32,293 nt of DNA, from assembly GCA_944321435.1 (NCBI GenBank), contig CALULH010000016.1:1-32293 (forward strand), read 5' to 3'. Source of the DNA: an uncultured Coriobacteriaceae bacterium. GTDB taxonomy: Bacteria; Actinomycetota; Coriobacteriia; Coriobacteriales; Coriobacteriaceae. Shown here piece by piece: positions 1 to 6,764 of this stretch; within the stretch, counting starts at the first letter, position 1; each line of letters opens with the position of its first letter. The notes beneath the pieces were generated by a model, which saw only the letters and a program-made list of their open reading frames with translations, ran no database searches and had not been told where the DNA came from. Made by a program: the position numbers and the translations under genes.

Positions 1-2
1 TT

Positions 3-317
3 ATCGCCGGAGTGCTGCCCGCAACCGGCTTTCCCGTGTTTCTCGCCATGAGCTGCCTCATGGGGTTGAGCTCGCCGTTCTACTCCGGTCCGCAGACCGC
101 GCTCATGCAGGAGAAGATCCCTCCCGAGTATCTGGGCCGCGTGTTCGGCCTGTACGGGAGCATCATGTCGTGGGCCATGCCCGTGGGGCTTGCCGTATCC
201 ACGGTATTTGCCGATGCGGTTGGCGTGACCATCTGGTTTGCCGGAGCCGGCGCCGCCATGGTGGTGCTCGCTGTGGTGACCTGGGCGATTCCGAGCATTC
301 GGCATATCGAGGCGTAG
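3..317 (+). CDS. MFS transporter, C-terminal part (cut by window edge)
   Basis: The reading frame is open from the first bases of the window, so the gene begins upstream and only about the last 100 residues are seen. They contain about three hydrophobic segments and the cytoplasmic loop IPPEYLGRVFGLYGSI. That loop resembles the one in the MFS_3/macrolide-efflux-like branch of the major facilitator superfamily, where a P-x-x-x-x-GRVFGL stretch precedes a transmembrane helix. Members are 12-helix inner-membrane secondary transporters, often drug exporters. The substrate cannot be told from this fragment. The GTG at 12 is inside the gene and is not taken as a start. The gene ends with TAG just before a long stretch without genes. 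Confidence 0.75.
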   Translation: MAGVLPATGFPVFLAMSCLMGLSSPFYSGPQTALMQEKIPPEYLGRVFGLYGSIMSWAMPVGLAVSTVFADAVGVTIWFAGAGAAMVVLAVVTWAIPSIRHIEA

Positions 318-1032
318 GCCCGCATGGCAGCGGTGCCGGGGGGTCGAGCGCGCCCGCGGCACCGTGGCATCAGTTGCAGGGGGTCGCGCGGGCAAATCTG
401 CCTGCGCTTCTCGTCCGCCGCCGTGCAGCTCAAAGCTGTCCGCCTCGAGCTTGTCCGCAGCTTGGAGGAGTGGGCATGGCTCGCGGGTCGCGTTGCGCGT
501 TCCGGCGCTCGCCCTCGGTTGCAAAGCGTTGCACAGCTTGCACGCGAAGCCCGAATCCGGCTTCCGATTGCAAGCCATGCGACGCTTTTTCATTCCGGTT
601 TGTGCGCGGTGCCCTGTGGCTTCGCTGTGGGAACGCTGACTTATCGGGCCCCGCCTGTTCCTCCCGGCGCCCCGCTCACCTCCCCGCCTCATCGTTCCTG
701 TTGTTTTGGGGGTGTCTCTCGAGTAGCGGGGCGTCGCCCGGCGGCGTTTCCGCAGGTCAAAAAATTGCTTCTGCGTTGGCATACTTAACGGGAAGGCCGA
801 AAACAACAGTAACGGTGAAAAGGGGCGCTCCCGAGGGGCCCGGCGCGGGGCCTAGGAATGCTTTGGCCGGCGTTTTCCCGGAGATAACGATGCGTACGCG
901 TGAGGTGGCTCGCAAAGGGCGCGCCATATCGGCTCAGGCAGGTTGGTGAGTTCGGGGAAGGACGGTGCCATACGGTTTGCGAGGGGCGCAATCAGATGGC
1001 GGAATTGATGGCAAGACATATTTCAGATGAGG
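318..1032. other. Gene-free stretch
   Basis: About 700 bp with no convincing gene on either strand. The open frames crossing it lack a good ribosome binding site and read as Arg/Ala/Pro/Cys-rich GC-driven translation. It contains a small inverted repeat GAAGCC/GGCTTC near 552-570 and one copy of the CTTCTCG-type motif near 408. I recognise no protein remnant. Confidence 0.5.
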
Positions 1033-1521
1033 CTACTGATGCCGTTTCCGATATTCGGCGAGGTACTCTGCGTAGGCTTTGACCTGCTTGCGATACTTGT
1101 ACGAAAACGCAGCTGTCAGCACGGCGAGAATAGCGAAGTAGCTCGCGATAAATGTGACCCATGCTTCGGGTGTGGGCGGTAGCCACGATCCCATCCGAGC
1201 GCATGTGGCGATTACCGCGAAGTAGGTGATGCCGAATAGCGGGATGCGCGAGGTGTAAGGGAGACGTGCCCTGAGCACGCTTGGGTTAAACCAGACTTGC
1301 TGCAGGATGCCGCCGGCTATGCCCGCGACGATGGACGAGAGGCTGATGGCGAGGCCCTCTGTCATCCCGATGGCGGCGATCCCCATGAGTGTGGAAACGA
1401 GGAGCATCGCGACGGTGATGGCGGAGCCGGTGAGCAGGCCGCGCACAAGGGCGGTTTCTGGCGGCGTATCGGTGGGGGCGAGCAGCCCGTGGCGTGTGCG
1501 TTTGCGGTCAATGGGGTTCAT
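1033..1521 (-). CDS. DUF3021 family four-helix membrane protein
   Basis: A 162-residue protein with four predicted transmembrane segments (about residues 25-50, 55-80, 93-112 and 120-142) and a basic C-terminal tail (YKYRKQVKAYAEYLAEYRKR). Size and layout match DUF3021, a family nearly always encoded directly behind a LytTR DNA-binding protein. That is the case here: the ATG lies 3 nt after the TAG of the LytTR gene, and the ribosome binding site GGGAGG lies inside the last codons of that gene, so the two are likely translationally coupled. In characterised LytTR/membrane-protein pairs the membrane partner holds the regulator inactive; a similar role here is inference. It ends with TAG at 1033-1035. 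Confidence 0.8.
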   Translation of the reverse strand: MNPIDRKRTRHGLLAPTDTPPETALVRGLLTGSAITVAMLLVSTLMGIAAIGMTEGLAISLSSIVAGIAGGILQQVWFNPSVLRARLPYTSRIPLFGITYFAVIATCARMGSWLPPTPEAWVTFIASYFAILAVLTAAFSYKYRKQVKAYAEYLAEYRKRHQ

Positions 1522-1524
1522 GGT

Positions 1525-1983
1525 CTACCTCCCGATCATTCCAAGCTTGCGTTTGATGCCTGGCACATAGGTTCGCGTCGCGATGACGGTCGTACCGTTG
1601 TCGAGGTCGAGCGCGAGGCGGCTGTTGAGCTCTGGGCGGATGGCAAGCACCGCATCGAAGTTCACCAGCGCCTGCCGCGAGATGCGCAGGAACTCGGTTT
1701 TCTCCACAGCGGCTTCAAGCTCATACAAGCGCAGGGGAGTTTCCAAAAGGGTTCCGTTGCGGAGCGAGATGTACGACGAACGCCCGGATCCAACCTCGAT
1801 GCACGCAACTTGCGATAGAGAGACCATGCGGCGTTCGATGCGCCCTGGTTCATACCCAACGATACGTCCGACGAGCATGCGGATTCGTTCGGCAAGCGAT
1901 GCGGCGCGTTCACACGCCGGCGGACAGAGGATTTGCACCTCGATGGTGCTTCTTCCAGCATCTTCTAGTACCTGTACGTCCAT
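1525..1983 (-). CDS. LytTR-domain DNA-binding transcriptional regulator
   Basis: A 152-residue protein. Residues 1-50 are a short non-receiver N-terminal region. Residues 52-150 form a LytTR domain, with VSLSQVACIEVGSGRSSYIS, then LYELEAAV, then the signature FLRISRQALVNFDAVLAIRP and a closing GTTVIATRTYVPGIKRKLG. There is no response-regulator receiver domain, so this is the stand-alone kind that pairs with DUF3021 (next gene, 3 nt away) and not with a histidine kinase. The start at 1983 is supported by AAAGGAGG immediately upstream. Two near-identical palindromes at 2151-2215 lie about 170-230 bp upstream and are candidate binding sites, although LytTR sites are more often direct repeats. 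Confidence 0.85.
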   Translation of the reverse strand: MDVQVLEDAGRSTIEVQILCPPACERAASLAERIRMLVGRIVGYEPGRIERRMVSLSQVACIEVGSGRSSYISLRNGTLLETPLRLYELEAAVEKTEFLRISRQALVNFDAVLAIRPELNSRLALDLDNGTTVIATRTYVPGIKRKLGMIGR

Positions 1984-2150
1984 GGCGCCTCCTTTCCCTC
2001 ACGGAGCATCTGGGTTCTTTGCTGACACCCATGGTAAGGGAGGCGCTGCGCATCACTTGCTTGGCGAAACCGAGTTGCGCAAATCGGAGTTTGAGTTGCG
2101 GGCTGCGAGCGATAGGCGCCGGCCCATGTGGTACGCGGTTATCGTGTGAG

Positions 2151-2215
2151 TAAGTTTGAAACGCATTTCAAACTTACGAGTTTTTTGACGAAGTTTGAAA
2201 CGCATTTCAAACTTC
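2151..2215. promoter_or_regulatory. Pair of near-identical 26-bp palindromes
   Basis: Copy 1 is 2151-2176 and copy 2 is 2190-2215. Each has 11-bp arms (core AAGTTTGAAA / TTTCAAACTT) around the same 4-nt centre CGCA. The copies are 39 bp apart centre to centre. Copy 1 is followed on the plus strand by CGAG and six T, so it could also act as a terminator in that direction, but no plus-strand gene lies upstream. The pair sits between the lactate dehydrogenase stop and the LytTR gene start. I read it as a double operator or a hairpin pair; which one is not resolved. Confidence 0.6.
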
Positions 2216-2260
2216 GGTCGCCATGCGGAAGGGATTGAGCTCACAAGAGATGTTGGCCAG

Positions 2261-3244
2261 CTACCGCACTTCGTAAGGCGTGCTCTCCCCACGGCTGAAC
2301 GCCAGCAGCGCCTCAACGTTGGTGCGGACCATCTGCTCCACGTCCTCGGCGGTGTAAAACGCCATGTGCGGCGAGACGATCACGTTGGGCATCGCCATGA
2401 GGACGGCCCGCTCGCGGTTGGGGAGCACATCGAGGCTGCGGTCCAGGTAGTAGAGGCCCGCCTCGTGCTCTATGGTGTCGAGCGCGGCGCCGCCAAGCCG
2501 CCCTTGCTCCAGCGCGTCGACGAGCGCGTCGGTGTCCACCAGCATGCCGCGCGCGGCGTTTACCAGCACCGCGTTGGGCTTCATGGCGGCCAGTTCTTCT
2601 GCGCCTATCATATGGCGGTTCTCGGGCAGGCCCGGGGCATGGAGCGTTACGACGTCGGAGGAGGCGAGAAGCTCCTCCAGGCTCACGTATTCAGCCGTTG
2701 CGCGCACGTCGTCGCGCGGGTACGGGTCGTACGCCAGGATGCGGCAGCCAAAGCCCGCGAGCTCGTGGATCACGCGCGATCCGATGGCGCCCGTGCCCAC
2801 AACGCCCACCGTGCACGATCCCAGGCTACGGCCGAGCTTTCCCTTCAGCCCAAAGTTCTGCACGCCCGCGTGGCTGAACACCAGCTTGGCGCGGCGCAGC
2901 GCCATCAGCATCAGCATGATGGTGTAGTCCGCCACGCCCTCGGGCGGGTAGGCGGCGTGCGCCAGGCGCATGCCGAGCGCGCGGGCGTGCGCAACGTCAA
3001 TGTGGTCGTAGCCAATGGAGCGGGTGGCAATGGCGCGGATACCCAGCTCATGGTAGCGGTCGAGAAGATCGGCCGTCATGGGGTTGGTGATGATGGTGAG
3101 CGCCTCTGCGCCCGCGGCCAGCTCGGCGTTCTCGGGGGTGGGGTACTCGGCGGTCCAGTCGAACTCAAAGCCCAGTTCCTGGCTGGCTGTCTTGAGGTAG
3201 GGGAGCTCGTCAAACGGGCGCAGCGCAAAAGCGAAGATCTTCAT
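2261..3244 (-). CDS. D-lactate dehydrogenase-like 2-hydroxyacid dehydrogenase
   Basis: A 327-residue NAD-dependent D-2-hydroxyacid dehydrogenase, cytosolic, most like the D-lactate dehydrogenase/VanH branch. Such enzymes reduce pyruvate to D-lactate in fermentation. Seen: the Rossmann motif VGVVGTGAIG near residue 145; the substrate-binding region ATRSIGYDHIDV; the catalytic Arg in VNAARGMLVDTDALV; the acidic residue in GGAALDTIEHEAG; and the catalytic His in VSPHMAFYT. The start at 3244 is preferred over upstream in-frame ATGs because AAGGAGA lies 7 nt before it. No D-Ala-D-Lac ligase or vanX-type gene is nearby, so a metabolic role is more likely than glycopeptide resistance. A TACAAT-like -10 is visible on the minus strand at 3320-3325. 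Confidence 0.85.
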   Translation of the reverse strand: MKIFAFALRPFDELPYLKTASQELGFEFDWTAEYPTPENAELAAGAEALTIITNPMTADLLDRYHELGIRAIATRSIGYDHIDVAHARALGMRLAHAAYPPEGVADYTIMLMLMALRRAKLVFSHAGVQNFGLKGKLGRSLGSCTVGVVGTGAIGSRVIHELAGFGCRILAYDPYPRDDVRATAEYVSLEELLASSDVVTLHAPGLPENRHMIGAEELAAMKPNAVLVNAARGMLVDTDALVDALEQGRLGGAALDTIEHEAGLYYLDRSLDVLPNRERAVLMAMPNVIVSPHMAFYTAEDVEQMVRTNVEALLAFSRGESTPYEVR

Positions 3245-3375
3245 GGGGCATCTCCTTAGCGGCGGGTTGGTGCGCTGCCCCATCATAGCGCGCGCGGCAT
3301 TGTGGTTCTCTTAAGAAGGATTGTAGAGTTGCTTTAGACGGGCGACCATAATTGGCGCTGATCTTATACAAAACT

Positions 3376-3405
3376 AGGGCGGTTCCGCTCGCGCAGCACC
3401 GCCCT
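3376..3405 (-). terminator. Hairpin, possible minus-strand terminator
   Basis: Arms AGGGCGGT (3376-3383) and ACCGCCCT (3398-3405) enclose a 14-nt loop. Read on the minus strand the stem is followed by AGTTTTGT. It lies between the regulator remnant and the dehydrogenase promoter region, so it may shield the dehydrogenase from upstream transcription. The T-tract is weak. Confidence 0.35.
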
Positions 3406-3451
3406 TACAAAACTCCGAAGAGTTTTTACATCTGGTGTAATTCTGCCTGCA

Positions 3452-4030
3452 TTGGCGCCCAGATGTCAACGAGTTTCCAACCGCACCTATCCCGATGTGC
3501 AGAGCCTGCTCATCCTGAGCAACCTGTTCGGCGTCAGCATCGACTCCTTGGTCAAGGAGGACTCGCGCAAAATGCAGGATGCGCTGGCGGCGGGGGCAAA
3601 GAAGATGGCGCGGCTCGGCGTTGTCATGATGGCGTTCGGGCTTGCCTGCCCGGTATGGGTGATCATGGGCATCGTCTGGGACCTCGACCTTGCGCTTATC
3701 GCCGTACCCGCGCTGGCGCTCTTCATCCCGGCAATGGTTGCGGCGCTTCTCGTCGATAAAATGCGGCACGATAACCAGCTCTACGCCTACCAGTCGTCGA
3801 GGCGTACCTGGCGGGCGAGGACCCCGAGATCGGCTGCCGTTACAACCAGCGCGCCGGCGAGCACTGGGTTGCAAGGCGGGTCGTGCAGACCGTCTTGGCC
3901 ATCATCATCGGCATGTGCTGCGGGCGGCAGCGGCATCACCGTGCTGGTCGATGCCGACGGCAAGCCCCTCGTCACACCGCTCGACGGGACCGATCCCGTT
4001 GCGATGGGCCAGTTGCTCGACCGGGAGTAA
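3452..4030 (+). pseudogene. Decayed XRE-family regulator with membrane tail
   Basis: From about 3476 the frame reads VSN-RTYPDVQSLLILSNLFGVSIDSLVKED, the second half of a helix-turn-helix (XRE) domain of the type followed by a small membrane domain. The first half of the domain is absent, and the usual W-E-x-x between VSN and RTYPD appears deleted. Two transmembrane segments follow (about 3608-3680 and 3690-3760). Near 3795 the homologous reading moves to another frame (EAYLAGEDPEIGCRYNQRAG, then VVQTVLAIIIGMCCG), and near 3930 it returns to the first (GSGITVLVDADGKPLV) up to the TAA at 4028-4030. N-terminal loss plus two compensating frameshifts mark it as dead. The original was probably an autoregulating XRE membrane-linked repressor. 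Confidence 0.7.
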
Positions 4031-4050
4031 CGGCAAAGAAGCAAACATGG

Positions 4051-4081
4051 TCGGGGGCGTGTTGCTACGACTTGCCCCCGA
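4051..4081. terminator. Hairpin between convergent genes
   Basis: Perfect 8-bp arms TCGGGGGC (4051-4058) and GCCCCCGA (4074-4081) lie between the end of the dead regulator and the hipA stop. T-tracts on both sides are poor, so this is a candidate bidirectional terminator only. Confidence 0.45.
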
Positions 4082-4107
4082 TTATGGAGAAGGGCGCGGC
4101 AAAAGGC

Positions 4108-5388
4108 CTATAGCTGCACCTTGTTATCCAGTTCGCCCTTGATGTGTTCGATAAGGTGCTCAACATGTTCAAATCCTGCATGTGCAAGACGGTTCGCCGC
4201 GCTATCGAGCGCTTTGGGAAACGTAGCGTAAAGTTCACGGTACAGATCGATTCCAAGCTTTCGGGGGACTCCTATTGCCTGCGATGTTCTTGCGATATCC
4301 TCCGGTGCAACTTCGTCGATCCTTCGGCTCGCGCAAAGCGAGACGCCCATTTCCCTGTCGATGTTCGGATAGATCGTGGTGCAGGTAATGTCATAGAGTG
4401 GCGAAAGTTCGCAAGCATCCCATGATTCATTCCAGCATACGGCATGGTTTTTGAGATGGTTGTCGCAATTTCCGATAAGGTAGTCAAAGTACAGCGCTTG
4501 CAGAAAGAAGGCCCGATCGCCAAACGGATTGCTAGATGCGCGCGCAATGATAGAGCCACAGCGGTTCACATAATTACCCCCTGTTGGCTCATATTTCATA
4601 TCGGGCATGAGCATTGATGCTTGGCAGAAGTCTTCCTGATGAAGTCGCTTGGGAACAGGTAAGCCACCGATGTGCTTTTCAGGGGATTCGATGAAGATGC
4701 GGTCGAAGCGCCTGATGGCGAGAAGCGGCTCTCCTGTATCAAGTGGTAAGAGCATCCAATCTGCCGTATCAAGCCCGCACTGCCTCGCCGTTTCAAGGCA
4801 CAGCGCTTCGTTGAGCGTCTGATCTGGGAATATGCTTTGAGGTGTTTTTACGATATGGGTGGAGGGGGCGGTTGACTCCGGCAGGTACCAAGATCCTCCA
4901 GATGGGCCATCAGCATAGTACAGACCCGCCTTGCTCTGGGCTCCGGAAAGCGAGAGGCGTGAGGTCATGCTCATTTCAAAGGCTGTTTCCCGCGGCTTAT
5001 CCCGCAAGCGGAGTAGGTCGGATTTTTCGAGGGGCAGATAGGCGGCATGCTCATCTTCAACAGAGGGCACTGTGCTGAAGAGAAGCCCGCCGATTGATTC
5101 ATGGTTGAGCCGCCCGAGCATGACGGCACATGAATCCGAATGAACGGACTCTGCAAGAAGCCTTTTCATATCGCCTTCGGGCGCAAGTCCAGAAAAGAAT
5201 GGCGCGGCTTCAGCGTATGAGAAGGGGGTTTCTTGCAAGGGGAGCGACAAGGAGATAGGGCGGGCGGACGTTGATGCTAGATAGCTCTCTGCGTAAGCAA
5301 AGTGAAACGTGCCCTGCGAAAGTACTACCGTACCAATGAGCTGGTAATCATCTTCCCATTCACGAAAGACATAGAGCGTATTCATCAT
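4108..5388 (-). CDS. hipA: HipA-type serine/threonine kinase toxin
   Basis: A 426-residue HipA-family kinase, close to the usual length. The N-terminal HipA domain (about 1-110) carries LSLPLQETPF. The kinase domain shows SLSGAQSKAGLYY (the ATP-loop region of HipA), THIVKTP (the ATP-binding Lys), LAIRRFDR, LHQEDFCQ, the catalytic loop IGNCDNHLKNHAV (catalytic Asp and Asn) and the metal-binding LSPLYDIT. In characterised systems HipA phosphorylates glutamyl-tRNA synthetase or related targets, stops translation and causes dormancy, while HipB neutralises it. All catalytic residues I can check are present, so it should be active. Its ATG overlaps the hipB stop by 4 nt (ATGA), a coupled bicistronic operon. 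Confidence 0.9.
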   Translation of the reverse strand: MMNTLYVFREWEDDYQLIGTVVLSQGTFHFAYAESYLASTSARPISLSLPLQETPFSYAEAAPFFSGLAPEGDMKRLLAESVHSDSCAVMLGRLNHESIGGLLFSTVPSVEDEHAAYLPLEKSDLLRLRDKPRETAFEMSMTSRLSLSGAQSKAGLYYADGPSGGSWYLPESTAPSTHIVKTPQSIFPDQTLNEALCLETARQCGLDTADWMLLPLDTGEPLLAIRRFDRIFIESPEKHIGGLPVPKRLHQEDFCQASMLMPDMKYEPTGGNYVNRCGSIIARASSNPFGDRAFFLQALYFDYLIGNCDNHLKNHAVCWNESWDACELSPLYDITCTTIYPNIDREMGVSLCASRRIDEVAPEDIARTSQAIGVPRKLGIDLYRELYATFPKALDSAANRLAHAGFEHVEHLIEHIKGELDNKVQL

Positions 5389-5621
5389 TGCCCCCTCGGT
5401 ACGGCAAAGATGTCGATTCCAAGGCCGCAGGCAAGGTCGAGGATCTTTTGAACGCCGACAGTGCCGCGCCCGTGCTCAATCTCTCCGATAAGCCGTGGGC
5501 TGCAGCCCATAAAGGCGGCGACTTGCTCTTGGGTGTATCCAAGGTGTTTGCGGCGTGTTTTGAGCAGAACGCCAAGATCGCCAGCTTGAAAAATCGGCGT
5601 TGTTTGTTTTGATGTACGCAT
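5385..5621 (-). CDS. hipB: HipB-type antitoxin, XRE helix-turn-helix
   Basis: A 78-residue DNA-binding antitoxin. The XRE helix-turn-helix covers about residues 15-70: GVLLKTRRKHLGYTQEQVAAFMG, then the recognition helix region SPRLIGEIEHGRGTVGVQKIL and DLACGLGIDIFAV. The start at 5621 (MRTSKQ) is preferred over the in-frame ATG at 5630, because GGGAG lies about 9 nt before the former and abuts the latter. HipB proteins bind HipA and repress their own promoter; the duplicated palindrome at 5638-5698 directly upstream is the obvious operator. The stop overlaps the hipA start by 4 nt. Confidence 0.88.
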   Translation of the reverse strand: MRTSKQTTPIFQAGDLGVLLKTRRKHLGYTQEQVAAFMGCSPRLIGEIEHGRGTVGVQKILDLACGLGIDIFAVPRGQ

Positions 5622-5637
5622 GGTTATCATCTCCCAT

Positions 5638-5698
5638 ATTCTTACATATAAGTAAGAATACTACAGATGAATAGATAATCTTACATATAAGTAAGAAT
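5638..5698 (-). promoter_or_regulatory. hipBA operator-promoter with two identical palindromic sites
   Basis: The 20-bp string TCTTACATATAAGTAAGAAT occurs exactly at 5640-5659 and 5679-5698, a 39-bp repeat distance. Each copy has CTTAC/GTAAG arms around a 6-nt AT centre. AT-rich hexamers that could serve as -10 elements (TTATAT, TATTCT on the minus strand) lie inside the sites, so bound HipB would cover the promoter. The proximal site ends about 17 bp from the hipB start codon. The region is strikingly AT-rich against its surroundings. Confidence 0.75.
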
Positions 5699-5741
5699 TT
5701 CAGTTGACGGATCTGCGCTGTGCTCGGGCGGGCGCCTGCTG

Positions 5742-6092
5742 CTAGCTGCGCAGGATTTTCTCCATCGCGCGGCCGCGGGCGAGCTCGTCTACCAACTTGT
5801 CCAGGTAGCGCGCGTTTTGCTCGACGGGGTCTTCAATCGCGGCCACGTCCACGCCGCAGATCTTGCCGGTGATAAGCGCGCGGTTGGGATTGAGCTTCGG
5901 GGCGGACGAGAAGAACTGCTCGTAGGTGGCGTCTGCCTCTAGCTGCGCTTGCAACCCCGCGGCATCGTAGCCGGTGAGCCAGAAGACGAGCTGATCGACC
6001 TCGTCTTTGGTGCGCCCCTTGCGCTCGGCCTTCTGCACCAGCAGCGGGTAGACCTTGGCGAACGACATCTGGGGAATAGACATGCGCGGCAT
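5742..6092 (-). CDS. DUF2200 family protein
   Basis: A 116-residue soluble protein matching the conserved DUF2200 pattern through nearly its whole length: MSFAKVYPLLVQKAERKGRT near the start, DEVDQLVFWLTGYD, PKLNPNRALITGKICGVDV, EDPVEQNARYLDKLVDELA and the ending GRAMEKIL. The family is about 110-120 residues, widespread in Firmicutes and Actinobacteria, and has no established biochemical role. AGGAAG lies 5 nt before the ATG. It is a single gene on the minus strand, divergent from the PH-domain pair and about 100 bp upstream of hipB, with no sign of shared function. Confidence 0.85.
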   Translation of the reverse strand: MPRMSIPQMSFAKVYPLLVQKAERKGRTKDEVDQLVFWLTGYDAAGLQAQLEADATYEQFFSSAPKLNPNRALITGKICGVDVAAIEDPVEQNARYLDKLVDELARGRAMEKILRS

Positions 6093-6285
6093 GGGGCTTC
6101 CTTTCGCAGCGGACGCGGGACCATGCGGATATTGTACGCGCTCGCCTTAGGTTCCGACTGCGGGTTGGCTGGCTTTGGCGCGCAGGATCGGTCCGCCGCT
6201 CGCCCTCATCTGCGGTTTTGCTCTCGGGGGGGGGTGTTATCATGCTGATCAGTGCCTGCTCAGCGGCCGTTCAGAGGAGTTTTCC

Positions 6286-6762
6286 ATGGAGCTTCCCTCG
6301 CACCGTCTCGACCCGCGCATGCTGCGGGTGTGGTACGCCAGCTCTCTCGCGCTTATCGCCGGGACCGTCGCGGCGGGGGCCGTGGCCGCGCTGATCGCCT
6401 GGCAGCTTAATGGGCCCGTTTCCGTTGTGCTCGTCATCGCCGCCGCCTTGCTCGCCCTTGAGCTGGGCGATATGGCGATAAGCCCGCGCGTAGAGTACGC
6501 GACGTGGCGTTACGAGGTTACGCCCACGGAGGTCGACCTTTACCACGGCGTGTTCGTTAAGAAGCGCGCCATAGTTCCCCTGGTGCGCGTTCAGCACGTC
6601 GAAACCAAGCAGGGGCCGTTTCTCAAGGCCAACGGCCTTGCGGCGGTGCGCATATCGACGGCGGGCGAGAGCTTTGAGATTCCCGGGCTTGCCGAAGACG
6701 ATGCCAACGTGCTGCGCGACCGCGTGGCCGAGCTTGCCCGCCTTGCCAAGGAGGATGTGTAG
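6286..6762 (+). CDS. PH-domain membrane protein (YdbS-like)
   Basis: A 158-residue protein with two transmembrane helices (about residues 16-35 and 43-62) followed by a bacterial PH-like domain (bPH_2, formerly DUF304): WRYEVTPTEVDLYHGVFVKKRAIVPLVRVQHVETKQGPFLKANGL and then VRISTAGESFEIPGLAEDDA. The start at 6286 is chosen over upstream frames because AGAGGAG lies 6 nt before it and the hydrophobic domain follows soon after. The organisation matches Bacillus YdbS, whose partner YdbT is encoded next door, as here (2-nt gap). The pair has been linked to envelope stress and protection against antimicrobial peptides in Bacillus; the precise role is unknown and the function here is inferred. Confidence 0.82.
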   Translation: MELPSHRLDPRMLRVWYASSLALIAGTVAAGAVAALIAWQLNGPVSVVLVIAAALLALELGDMAISPRVEYATWRYEVTPTEVDLYHGVFVKKRAIVPLVRVQHVETKQGPFLKANGLAAVRISTAGESFEIPGLAEDDANVLRDRVAELARLAKEDV

Positions 6763-6764
6763 CC

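Noticed and set aside
170..949. 259-residue open frame after the MFS gene
   Set aside because: Starts inside the MFS gene in another frame, no ribosome binding site, Arg/Cys/Ser-rich random-looking translation.
2261..3244. Vancomycin-resistance vanH
   Set aside because: The enzyme family is the same, but no D-Ala-D-Lac ligase, vanX or vanRS genes are adjacent, so ordinary D-lactate metabolism is more likely.
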